Assembly: GCA_013398275.1 (NCBI GenBank)
Contig: VZSE01002451.1
Span: 431,776-495,775, forward strand
DNA length: 64,000 bases
Direction of reading: 5' to 3'
Source of the DNA: Promerops cafer
Lineage: Eukaryota; Chordata; Aves; Passeriformes; Nectariniidae
The notes beneath the pieces were generated by a model, which saw nothing but the letters and a program-made list of their open reading frames with translations, was not told the DNA's origin and ran no database searches. A program made the translations under genes and the position numbers. Within the stretch, counting starts at the first letter, position 1. Every line of letters begins with the position of its first letter. Positions 13,001-24,312 of the stretch are shown here, in pieces.

Positions 13001-16000
13001 TTCTCTTTTTGCCCCAGCCAGCCGCCTGTAAGCCCTGCTGGGCAGCGGGACGGGAGGAGCGGTGTCGGGTACGGACGTGTTTGGCCCTAGAGCAGCCAGC
13101 CTAGCACAGCGCTGCCGTGAGTTGGGAGCCCTAACCCCACTGACATGGCATGGCATGTGAACAGAGGCTGCTCACGTAACCCTGCTAACGTTCTGGCATG
13201 TCACCGGCCCGGGGTCCGTGCTGGGGGACAGCCAGAGGCAGCAGCTCATGCCACTCCTGCTCCAGCCAGAGCCAACGTGCAGAGCGTGTCATTTACAGGG
13301 CTCCTTTGGAGCCTGCAGTCACGTGTGAGGGCACGGGGAAAAATGTGGTGTCAAAGCACACTCTGACTCTCCCTCTGTTCTGCTTTTGAGAAGTGGTGGT
13401 TACAGGGTTTATTTTTCCACTGAGTTTTCTAGCACTGGCCTCTCTTGGGGAATGAGGAATATTCCTGATTTAAAAATGTATTTGGTAAAGACTGCTGTCG
13501 GTGTTACTAAAAAGTTTAATTTGCTCGTTCCATGGGTACCAGTCTGGAGTAGCTCAGGCTGCAGGGCCAGAGTTGTCTGTGTGTGTACTCTGAAGCCTAC
13601 TGAAGGCACAGAGGAGAGCAGCAGTTTGCTGCCAGCAGATGTTTCATTTAAGAGATGATGCAAAATGCCCCTGGCTGGGCCCTGCCTCCTGCCATCTCCC
13701 AGCATCCCAAGGTATCCATTGCTTGTGGGGAGGCCCCGTGGCTGGTCCAGCTGTGCAGGACAGTGGATGCAAGGCTGGAGGAGCCGTTTGCTCTGGCAGG
13801 AACGTGCATGCCCACATGGGGACAGGGTGCCAAGCAAGCCTCAGGCACCTCTGCACCCCCAGGTGTCCTGGCAACACCCCAGACCTGGGGACCTACTTGC
13901 ACACAGCTGCTCAGGGGTGACATCTCACTGCTCTCAGGTCTCAGAGGTGGCTGTCCCCGTGTCCTGCTGGCCATCTGGCATGTCCCACAGTCCCAGGAAG
14001 CCTTACCACAGCGGGCAGTGAGCCGGAATGCCGTGGCACCTCAGAGGGGGCCGCTCCGTTGCTGCTGTCCCCCAGTAACCCCACACGCTTTCTCCTCTTC
14101 CTGTTTTTCAGCGTCGGGCAAGTTGTCAACATCAAAGCCAAAGTGAACCGAGCCTTTAACTCCAGCATGGAGGTTGGTGTGTGCCCCTGCCCCTGTCCCC
14201 CTTGCTGTGTGCCCGTCCCCACCAGCCACGTGGCCAGATCCCCAAATCCTCCCACCATTCCCAGCTTCAATCCCATGTGTTCATCGTTTTTGGCTGGCTC
14301 TGGCCAGGGGTGCGTGGTGGGATGTGGGTCCCTGGGGAGCAGTGCCAGCTCTCAAGGGTGCTGTGCCCTCTCCTAGGTGGGCATCCAGGTGAGCTACGAA
14401 GACCTGTGCAGCGGGAAGCACTGCAGCATCTGCAAGGCGTACGCCACCTTCGTGGCACAGGGCCCCTTGGGCAGCAAGGTGAGCAGTGGCTGGTGCCTGG
14501 GGGGACTCTGTTGCCCGCTGCACAGAGGCACTAAGGAAATGGCCTCTGCGGGGCTGGGCGGGGCTCAGCTTTCCATCATGGCAACTGCTGGTTCTTCCTG
14601 GGTCAGTGATCCCTTGTCCCATGCTTGGGGGATGCATGGTGGGTGGTGCTCGGCCCCGCTCTGGGCATGGAGGGCACCTGCTGGCTGCTGCTGCTCGTCC
14701 CCCAGTGGGACTGCAGCCTGCCCCATCCCCTTGCAGGTGAGGCTGAAGCCGCTGACCCCGCAGACAGAGGAGGAGAAGATCGAGTACAGCATCGCCGCCG
14801 AGCGCCGCCGCATGCGCCTGGTCCACAAGGACACCCTCAAGGACCTTCTCACCCGCAGCTCCCAGGAAACCGGTACCGTGCCCTGCACCCGGGGTCCAAA
14901 ATAGCCCTGATGCCCACCGGTGACATCCCGCTTCCTCGGCAGGATGCTGGTGGCCATCACCACATGGAGGCTTGGGAAGGCCCTGGCCATGGCAGGGTGG
15001 GGATCAGCCCCACCATCCCAGCCTGGAGGTTTGGGAGTGTTGATGCAGTGGGAGGGCAGCTGTGGGGAGAGGGACAAGGGCTGGTGGGGTGCCGGGAGAG
15101 GGGTCCTACTGGCCATACAACACACTGAACCCTGTTATCCCCCTGCGGCAGAGCTGGAGACGCGGGACGGCAGCGGGGCGGTGCCGGCGGAAAGAACGCG
15201 GGTGGAGAGTGTGGAGCTGGTGCTGCCTCCACACGCCAACCACCAGGGCAACACCTTCGGTGGGCAGATCATGGCCTGGATGGAGAACGTGGCCACCATC
15301 GCAGCCAGGTGACCCGACAAAGGGGTCAGGGTCAGGGGATGACATGCCTGGAAGGGACCCGTGCGGCTGGGTCTGGCCACAGCTGGACTGTAGGGACCCT
15401 CCAAAGGGATGGTCCCCAGCATGTCACCCTTGGGTGACACTGCACAGGGAGTCCCACAGGTGTGTGGTGCTGAGGGACCCCAGGGAAAGGCTCACACTCA
15501 TTGCAGTTGGCTCACTGTTCCTTTGGCCATTGGAATCGAGGCGTGACATTTTTTGGGGTCTCCTTGTCTCTGGCTGGGTCGGGGAGGGTGCATGGGGCTG
15601 CCATGGCGTGGGGCCATGGCCAGGGGGTGACACCTGTCCCCACAGCCGGCTGTGCCACGCCCACCCCACGCTGAGGGCCATCGAGATGTTCCACTTCCGG
15701 GGGCCGTCGCAAGTTGGAGACCGCCTGGTGCTCAAAGCCATCGTCAACAACGCCTTCAAAAACAGGTGGGTGCCGGAGGTGGGGGTGCCCTTCCCACCCT
15801 CCCTACGGCCCTCTGCTCCCTCATCCCTTCTTTCCGGCAGCATGGAGGTGGGGGTCAGCGCCGAGGCCTACGGCCAGGAGATGTCCGTCAGCCGCAGGCA
15901 CATCAACAGCGCCTTCATGACCTTCGTGGTGCTGGACCAGGAGGGTCATCCCCGCACGCTGCCCATGGTGGCACCCGAGCCGGGGGTAAGGACGAGCAGG

Positions 16001-18387
16001 GCTGGCTCCTCCCCACCCTGGTAGCATTCCCAGGAATCCCACTCAGCCCCGAAGGGCTCTCGGATTCGCGGCAAAACAAATGCAGTTTTATGACGATGGA
16101 GATGAAATTGCTCAATAGCAAGTGAATTCAATTGATTGCTCGGTATAACTAATAAAATAAACCACTTACCTGCACAGAGATGGAGACGTATTAGCCATGC
16201 AAGGCTTAACGGAGTATTGCCTGAAAATTCCAACTCATCTTTTCTGTAATTTAGGGGAAGGAATGTTGAGGTTGTTTTTTACCTTTCAAAGCATCCTAAT
16301 CCATAATTTGCTGGGATCCAAATATTTAGGGAAATCTGTCAGGCGAGCACAGCAGCAAAGCAAACACTCACGCATCTCAGCTTCTCCTGGGCTGATCCTC
16401 GTCCAGCTCCCTGATTTTTTTGATGCCTTAAAACTAGGATCTCCCACTGTGATGGAGATCATCTCATGGCCAAAGTTGGGCCCCCTGAAACCTCCTTTCA
16501 CCCGCTTTAAAACACCACACTAGCGCTTTCTTTAAAATAAGGTGCTTTTTTTTGGCTTTTATTTCCCCAGGAGAGGACATTTGCAGGTGCTAAAGTACAC
16601 CGTTTTTGTTTCAGGGGCTGTTTGAAGCTTTGCAGCCACAACAAGGGTTTTCCCTAATGTGCCAGTGCCCACCACTTGATCAGAGCATGGTGGCAATGCT
16701 GAAATAACTCAAAATTAATCACTGACCATCACTGCAGTGTGGCCAGGGTGGTAGCTGGCAAGCAAGGGGGCTTCACCTTCCAGCCCTTGCCTGCTGAATG
16801 TTTTTCCCACTCCCAAAAAGATGTGATTTTTTTTTTTCATCCTCCTTTTCCTATTAACTTAATTGCCTTTTCCCATTTATCAGGATGGAGAAAGGAGGTA
16901 CAGAGAAGCCAGTGCTAGGAAAAAAATTCGGCTGGACCGGTGAGCAGCAAAACGAGTGGGATGTGGGGATGGAGGAAGGAGGAAAGAGGGGCTCAGCACT
17001 GGGGTGCAGGGACAGTCTGGGGGTGCTTTGTGTCCCCCCATAAGGGAAACTGTTCCTTTGCTGCAGAAAATACGTCGTCTCCTGCAAACAGACTGAGGTG
17101 CCGCTCTCCGTGCCCTGGGACCAAAGCAACAAGGTAGGATGATCCCCTGTGGGAGCTGCTGCCTCCTGCTCCTCCTCCTGCTCCCCCTCCTGCCCCTGAT
17201 GTGCTGCCCTGCCCCAGGTTTATCTGAGCTACAACAACGTCTCTGCACTGAAGATGCTTGTGGCCAAGGCGAACTGGGTGCTCGCCAGAGAAAAGGAAAA
17301 GGTGCTAAACCCTGTCCCTTCTCCCTCGGCCCCAAAGCATGGGCAGTCCTGGAGGGAACAAGTCCCAGCTGTGCCCTGTGCTCCCCAGGTGCGGATGTAC
17401 ACGCTGGAGGAGGACAAGTTCCTGTCCTTCCGCATCGAGATCTCCGTCTGCATCACGGCCAGCCGAGCCTTCTCCCTGCTCTCCAACCTGCGGCGCCGGC
17501 ACGAGTGGGACAGCCACTACGTGTGAGTGCTGCAGGCCTCCCCAGAAATCACAGCCCCCCACTTTAAGCCTTGTGGTTGAGCATCCCTTTGGGCTTTCCT
17601 GGGAGCCAGTGTGTTGCCTTGCTTGCTCTTAGAGACCCCTCGCTGTGTGGCTCTGTCCTGGCTCCATCCGGGCTGATGGCTGCGCTTTGCTGGAGCAAAC
17701 ACCTGTTTAGGGTCCCCCCAAATATTTTGGGTCTGGTGGTGGGCTGTAAGTGTGTAAGGCCCAGATTCAGGGGCACAGCAGGGTTTCTGTGACCGGTCTC
17801 CTTCCCTTACAGGAGTGCTGAGCTTGTCCAGAAGGTCGATGACGACGACATGATCTACCACGTGGTGAGCCAGAAGCTCAGAAACGAGAACAAACCGCAG
17901 GACTTCGTTATCCTGGCATCCCGGCGGAAGCCCTGCAGCAAGGGGTGAGTGTCCAGCCTGACCCCTGCTCCCTGCAGGCCAAGCTGTGCCAGCTCACCGG
18001 GCCCTCTTGTCCCCAGGGACCCCTACGTGGTGGCCTTCCGGTCGGTGACGCTGCCCACCCACCCCGCCAGAGCCGAGTTCACGCGCGGGGAGACGCTCTG
18101 CTCCGGCTTCTGCATTTGGCCAGAGTCAGAGGAGATGAGCAAGGTGGGATGCTGTGGCTGTGTTCCCACAGCCCATGGGGGAGGCTCCTCCCTCCCCCGT
18201 GCCCCTGCTGACCTTGTCCTGTGCCTCGCAGGTGGCTTATTACAACCAGGCTATGCCGGGGTACCTCAACTACGTCACCACCAACGTGGCGGGACTGTCC
18301 TCCGACATCTGCTCCACCTTCGAAGCCTGTGAGAAGTTCCTGCTGAAGAATAAGGAGGACCTGATCTCACGGATGCAGGACTTCTAG
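10061..18387 (+). CDS. ACOT11: ACOT11, acyl-CoA thioesterase 11 (BFIT/THEM1)
   Basis: Hydrolyses long-chain fatty acyl-CoA to free fatty acid and CoA. The mammalian enzyme is induced in brown fat and acts in the cytosol and at lipid droplets. Fifteen exons join in frame to 561 residues: 10061-10199, 11025-11094, 14112-14172, 14377-14478, 14737-14872, 15152-15308, 15646-15765, 15841-15985, 16884-16939, 17067-17133, 17218-17301, 17389-17522, 17813-17944, 18017-18143, 18232-18387. All junctions are GT-AG. Hotdog domain 1 carries HTNHRGELSTGQLLKWID (about residues 23-40) and hotdog domain 2 carries HANHQGNTFGGQIMAWMEN (197-215), the family active-site helices. A START lipid-binding domain covers about 340-555, with VILASRRKP and NYVTTNVAGLSS typical of it. 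The Met at 10061 has a strong context (gccATGg). The frame is open back to the acceptor at 10000, so an N-terminal extension from an upstream exon is possible. The C-terminus matches the BFIT isoform that ends in the START domain. Confidence 0.95.
11918..12048. repeat. Short local repeats (tttgcaatgcaa and ataggatccat) in an ACOT11 intron
   Basis: In intron 2 the words gcaatgcaa and tttgcaat recur about every 10-16 bp at 11928-11970. They are followed by three copies of taggatccat or acaggatccat near 11971, 12008 and 12023. This looks like a young, irregular tandem expansion. No coding role. Confidence 0.55.
15986..16883 (+). other. ACOT11 intron between exons 8 and 9, with AT-rich core
   Basis: Most introns in the 3' half of the gene are under 400 bp, but this one is 898 bp. 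Its centre (about 16050-16560) is markedly AT-rich against GC-rich exons. No exon is visible inside. An intronic regulatory element or an old decayed repeat would both fit. Confidence 0.4.
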
Positions 18388-20431
18388 AGCCACGGCCCCC
18401 TGCTGACAGATGGACAGACAGACGAGGGGACACTTCCGTGGTGGAAGGGAACGTGGGATGGTGGCACCCTGACCCTGCCTCCCTCGGGGCTTTGGTCCCA
18501 GGGGCTGTGGTGAAGGGGCATTACTGTACCACCTCATCCCTTGCACTGATGTGTCATACCTTTTCTTCTTTCTTTTTTTATTCTGTTTAGAAATTTTATA
18601 AGCTGATGTACAGGACTTGGTTTTCTAGTTCACTTAACGCTACTTGAATCTTTATATGATCCAAAATCTCCCCAAACCAGATTATTTTTTTCACGAGTTC
18701 TCAGTGGGGCATAACAGGTTCCTTTTGAGGCAGCAAAGTGAGAGAGAGGGCAGGGATGTGGGGTGGGTGCTGTACCCCTCCCTGGTGTAGGGGTGGCTGG
18801 TGGAACATCCCACTCTCCCCAGTGCTGCTCCTTTTCCTGGGCAGGGCTGGCAAACAGCCCCTGCTCCTCCCGGGCTGAAATCCCACCCCACGGGGCTGTG
18901 GAAGGAGCAGCAATAGAAGTGTTTTGAGAGGACACATCCATATGTGCTCTGGGTGAGTGTCTGCTCCAGGGGCTGTGTGGTGAGCTTGGAGCAGGGATCC
19001 TGCACCCACAGCACAGCTGGGGCTCAGGGGGAGGTGGGGTCCTTTGAGGCAGGACTGTGCTGCAGGAAAGGGGTGGTGGTCCGTGCAAGTGGCTTTTGGA
19101 GGCTGCCTGGAGGTGTTGCTCTCATGTCTGGGGCAGCCCTCCTTGTCCCCCTCTGCTGGGTGCACCACCACCTTGAGATGTAAACCTCAGACTGCCTCAG
19201 AGGTGCTGAAAAAGGAAAAGACAGAACCAAACCTTGTTCCCCTAAGTCTGGGATGCTCTGGGAAAGGCACCAGAATGAAGCAGGGGTGACAGTGGGAGTG
19301 CTGCTCAGTCACAGCACAGGGGACATCTGCCCTCAGCCACAGGCATGGGGAGAGGCCCCTCTTAGGCTCTCCTGGGTCACACAGCCAGAGGTTTTCTGAT
19401 GGCATTGAGGTTTCTGGAAGGCTTGCTGCCTGCTGGAAATTGAGCAAGCCCTGGAAGCCCCCTGGAAGCCTTCAGGCACGCAGAGCTTTGGGCACAGCTG
19501 TGCCCTTGGCTCTGCCTGCAGAGCCCTGTGCTTAACCCAAGGACAGATTTTGTAGAGCTTAACCATGAGCAAGTGCTGGTGATGCTGTACTTGGGGTGAG
19601 GGGAGGCCATGGGGTACCAGAAATGACCACAGGGTCTTTTCCAGGACCCCACGTGTCCCTCTGCAACACCCAACCCCTTTGCCACCCAAATTCCCCACCC
19701 AGGTTATAAGCAGAAGGAGCTCCTGCCCCTCTCCTGAGGCCACCAGCCAGTGGCTCCCAGCCCTGGGCTGGCTGTAGCCATAAACCCCTAATCTTTGCTG
19801 TATCTCCCATCATAAACATCTCAGCTCAAGGCCTGGCACGGCTGTGCCCCGACCTCCAAAAGATAAAGCCATCTTAGGCTGAACATAGTACAAAACATTG
19901 AATTTTTATAGAGCCCTCTTATCTCCCAAAACTCAGAGCAATCCTGCCTTTTTATCACCAGGACTAGAGCCATCCTTTCTATTTACCCTTAGGAATTGCT
20001 GCTGCTTGATTAAGTGGAGGGGATGATGTATTTGCCTGAACATTAAACTTTAACTGACCTCTCCTTCTCCTTAAGTATTGTGCTTTTTCCCGCTGGGAGG
20101 CCCCGGTCAGGCCTGGCTCCAGGCTGGCTGGGTCCCCGGGGATGCAGGGTGATGGAGCAGGAGTGACCTGGGGGCACGGCAGAGCAGCGAGCCTCCTGTG
20201 CTTTGTGCTTCTGGAAGAAAACTGCAGCCCCGCAGCATCTGCTGGCCCTCGGGGGATGGACAGCAGGACTGGGCAGCTTGGAGCATCCCCCGAGCATCTC
20301 CACTGCCTCATCTCACAGAGAAGGAGGTACCTGCTGGTGACTGTCCTTTCCCAGAGCCCTTTCTTTGCCCTCCCCACCAAATGCACCACTCTAGGACCAA
20401 TTCAGCAATTCCCATTTTTCTTAATCCCTTC

Positions 20432-20463
<32 letters not shown>

Positions 20464-21600
20464 AGTTACCCCCTGCTCTGAGCTTCCAACCTGCGGCTTC
20501 TTAGCATGAAAACACCTTGGAGCTCTCTGCTGCTAATTCCTGCATGGAGGCAAAACATTTGGAGAGGCAGATCTGGGACCTTGAGAGCAGCAGGGCTCTG
20601 TGCTGGCTGCTGGCAGAGCCCACCCCTGCCTTCCTGCCCAGGGTGATGCAGGGAACAAAACCCCACCTAAGGACCACGGCTGCCTTCCCTGGGCCCCTGC
20701 CAGGCAGGGCTGCTGGAGGATGGAACAGAGAAAAATCCCAAAAACACCAAGCAGCTTTTGGAAAAGGCCATGAAGACAGCTGGGAGTTACAGGCCAGCAT
20801 GCCAGGTTGGATGTGGGTGCCTTCTCCAGTGTGCTGCCATCATGAGAAGGTTTAAGGACCTGATTTTATGGATGCCTAAATAAATACATGGAGCTAATAT
20901 ATCACAGTGCAGGGTATATTTATCTGCTTTGCACGAGTGGGATAGAATTAGACGGCAGTGTCTCTCCCAAGGCCAGCCCCGCTGTAATTCATGCCCCGAG
21001 GCGATCAGCTGAGGGGAGGAGGAGGAGGAATTCTGCAGGCAGCAGTATTGATGGGCTACTCCCAGCTTTGTTTTAATTAATTTTCAGAGCGCTCCTTGCA
21101 GTGGATCAGGCATCTCCTTCAAAGCCTCCTTCCACCCACTGCTGCCCGTGCTCTTGTGCGGGGGTCTGGGGCAGGGGGTGAGCCCAGGAGCCCCCAGGAT
21201 TTTGGTAAAACAGTACAGAAGCTGTTGCTGTTTTTAAACAGGGGGGCTTCACCCTGGCCAAGAGGCCTCTTTGATGGCCACAACGTGGGCAGGTGTATTT
21301 GTCACAGCTTTTCTCTTCCCCTTTTTATTGACTGTCTGCTTGTTCCTGCTGCCAGGGGTCAGTCGGGGCGTTGGCTGGACTTTGCCAGAAGTCCACCCCA
21401 ACCATGTTGTTCCCAGGTGCTGACGCAGTGCCCTGCCCGAGATACGAGGGGCTGGAGCAGCAGGTTTGCAGCCCAGTCGGGTGTGTGGTGGTGAGGCTGC
21501 AACGGGGCTGTGCCAGCTCCAAAGCTTCTCCTGAGTAAGCAGGTTTGTGAACCTGAACTGCATCTGCCCCGCGAGCAGCAAGGTGACAGCAGCAACCACA
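18388..21600. other. ACOT11 3' UTR and intergenic DNA
   Basis: The ACOT11 3' UTR starts at 18388, but no canonical AATAAA follows closely. Candidates are ATTAAA at 20042-20047 and AATAAA near 20877-20882, so the end is unplaced. An A run of 29 lies at 20432-20460. No further gene is recognised before the TMEM205-like gene. Confidence 0.5.
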
Positions 21601-21663
21601 GCTCAGCGCCGAATTCGGGGTGACCTGGCTGACACGAGGGGACCTGTCCCCATCCAGGACGCC

Positions 21664-22526
21664 ATGGCAAGTGACACGGAGCCCTCCAACACCATCAAAC
21701 TGCTGCACCTGCTCTTCCTCTCCACCTCCTGGGGGATGCAGGTCTGGGTGACCTTCGTGGCCGGTAGGTTGGGCTGCGTTGTGCTCTCTGCCCCGGGGGG
21801 TGGCACAGGGGAGGGGGCTTTGCCCCAGCACTTACCTGCTCTCCTCCTCGCAGGGTTTGTGATGAGCAGGCACCTCCCTCGCCACACCTTCGGCTCCATC
21901 CAGCGTGAGCTCTTCCCCTACTACTTCCACATCAGCTCCACTTGTGCCTTCCTCAACCTGACCCTGTTTGCCGTGTCCCAGCCCAGCGAGCGGCTGGGCG
22001 AGGAGCACATGACCCAGGTAGCCTCCCCCTTCCTAACAGGAGCCGCCCCCGGCCCAAACCCCTTCCTCTGCTCCGCTGGCTGGCTTGCAAACCACGGAGC
22101 TCCGTGCACGGCTCTAGTTAAAAGAAGCCCCCAAGCACCCAAATTGGAGCGAGCCAGGGGGCCTGGGGGAGGAACTGAAGCCCCCACACGTGCGAGGCGC
22201 TCACGGCGGGCTTTGCTCCCCCGCAGATCATCGTCTTCCTCCTCTGCATCGCCGCTGCCGTGCTGAACACGCAGTGCTTCGGGCCGGTCACCTCCGGCAT
22301 CGCGGCCGACCTGCAGCGCGTGGAGCGCAGCCACGGGCTGGGGCAGGAGCTGGGGCTGGCAGCCAGCGGGCCCCGCAGGCAGCTCCGTGCCTCCAGCCCC
22401 AGCTACCGGCAGCTGGCCCGGCGCTTCGCCCTCTACCACGCCCTGTCCTCGCTCTGCAACCTCCTGTGCATCGCGTGCAATGGGCTCAGCCTGCACCGCC
22501 TGGCTGCCCAGCTCTCTGCCCTCTGA
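21664..22526 (+). CDS. TMEM205-family four-pass membrane protein
   Basis: Three coding exons, 21664-21763, 21854-22017 and 22227-22526, join through GT-AG introns to 187 residues, close to the 189 of human TMEM205. Family motifs are clear: STSWGMQVWVTFVAGF (20-35), SRHLPRHTFGSIQ (38-50), LFPYYFHIS (53-61) and YHALSSLCNLLCIACNGLSL (158-177). Hydrophobic segments at about 13-35, 56-75, 89-108 and 160-178 fit four membrane spans. TMEM205 is poorly understood; it has been linked to cisplatin resistance and vesicle trafficking. It lies downstream of ACOT11 on the same strand and converges with TTC4. Human TMEM205 is on chromosome 19, so this copy is either a relocated orthologue or a paralogue. 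I therefore give no firm symbol (TMEM205-like). Confidence 0.9.
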
Positions 22527-22829
22527 GGGCAGGACACTGCCAGGTGATGGCTGCCCAGAGCCCAGCCCCTTGCTGCAAAGCCACCCCGGGCTTTGGGCAC
22601 TAAACTGCAGCATCCTCAGGTGGAGATACTCTTGCTGTGTTTGTGCACGGCGCAGAAATTTAGGAACAGGGAAATGGAAATGTTTCCTCTAGAGCTGCCT
22701 GCAGCCAGCAGCTCTGTGATTGAAGCAGGAGTGTTTTATGGCTGAACAGGTTTCTAATGCCCCATGCACTGGCTGTGTCTAAAGCTGCAGTGTGTTCCTG
22801 CAGTCAGTGAGACTGCAGAAGAGAAAGAA

Positions 22830-22848
22830 ATTAAATTTTCTAATTAAA
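22830..22848 (+). terminator. Candidate polyadenylation signals of the TMEM205-like gene
   Basis: Two ATTAAA hexamers, 22830-22835 and 22843-22848, lie about 300 bp after the stop codon, a reasonable 3' UTR length. ATTAAA is the commonest variant of AATAAA. Confidence 0.4.
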
Positions 22849-23334
22849 AGCCAAACGCTAATACAGAAGTGCAGAAGACCCTGCATGTTGGCTGTACCAG
22901 TTACTGTCATGGATAAGGGTGTTATGCTGGGGTTTACAATCAGTGCCTGTCATTTCACAAGGTGAGAAAAAATGTTGTCTCATCCATTAGGCAGAAGCGA
23001 GTCTACTTAAAATAGCCATGTTTATTCCAGGTTCTGTAGGACATTGAGTAAGATATCAAAAGAGTCGGTCCAACACTGCTCCAAACAAAGAGCTCTGCTG
23101 TCCCCTGGCCAGCAGCACAGCCAAGCAGTGACAAAACAGCAGCTGCTGAGTCCCAGGCAGGAACCTGACTGCATCCACCCTGCTGCAACAGGCAGGTATC
23201 TGCCCAGGCCACTGCTGTTAAACCCCAGCAGCAACAGCCCACCTCCGAGCAAATCTGTGATTCTTCTCAGGTAAGGAAGCACATTCCCAGCTGCTGTTAC
23301 TGCAACCACAGCCAGTGTTTGGCACTGCTTCAGG

Positions 23335-23340
23335 TTTATT
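23335..23340 (-). terminator. Candidate TTC4 polyadenylation signal
   Basis: AATAAA on the minus strand (tttatt on plus), about 253 bp after the TTC4 stop codon. A second AATAAA on the same strand at 23021-23026 is an alternative. Confidence 0.45.
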
Positions 23341-23592
23341 TCAAAACCACATGCAGCCTATCATAGAGGAGACCTTCTGCAAGCCAGCTGGGTTCCCTTT
23401 TAAACAAATAATCCCCTCATGTTAGCCCTTCCTTCTCCTGTGCTGCTCCCCTGGAAGTTTCCCTGTGTGCCAAGGTTATTTTCCTCCCCTGAGGAGTGCA
23501 AGGTATTTCTGTTCAAGCAGAAGTCTGCAGCCTGGAGCTGGGCTAACAAACAGCAGCCTCTTGCACAGGATTCCTTGTTTCTCTCTTGCTCA

Positions 23593-24281
23593 TTACAGTC
23601 GATGCACTTTCTTGCCAGAGAAGTATTTCTTAGAGAAAGGAGAACGCTTGGCAAATACCAAAACTGCCGGGGTCCCAGCCTTTACAAAATACCTGCAAAG
23701 ATTAAAGGGAGTCTTTGGCTTGCTTGTAGCTGGCCCAGTGTCCTGCAAAGCAAGTGACTCCTGCCCAGCTCCACAAAGACTGACCTCCCAAAGGCTGGTG
23801 ACGAGCTTTTGTGCTGATCAGCAGAGCCTCTTGGAGCCAGGGCTAAGCACGTCTGAGCAGCAGTGTTTTATGAATCAACTCGTCTCCCAACAGCTTCTTT
23901 TAATTAAGGCAGCTGTTATTCTCCCTCTGGAAGGAGGGTTCTTTTGCAACTGCCCTTACAGCCTGAAATCTGGGGGCTTATGGACACTGCTGAGCTTTGT
24001 GGAGTGGTGGTGATCCCGCTCCCACTGCGACACACCGAGCCCCCCGCGCCGAGCAGCAGCTCCAGCCAGCTATGAGATGGTGCAACTCGGCTGCACAGGC
24101 TGCTCAGGAACTCTGTGGCTTCACAAACAGCAAATTCCTCTCTCTCAATAACAGCACAGCTCTTTAAAGGCAGTTTCAGAGCAGAACAGTGCTGTGTGCT
24201 GCGCCGGGGGCTGCTCACGCAGCAGTATGAACAGCGAGAGCATTGTTAACCTTCAACGTGCTCTTTATGGGCTGCTGCCTG

Positions 24282-24312
<31 letters not shown>

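Noticed and set aside
20432..20460. A29 run as the poly(A) tail of a processed pseudogene
   Set aside because: The sequence to its left shows no recognisable spliced gene copy and no target-site duplication is evident.
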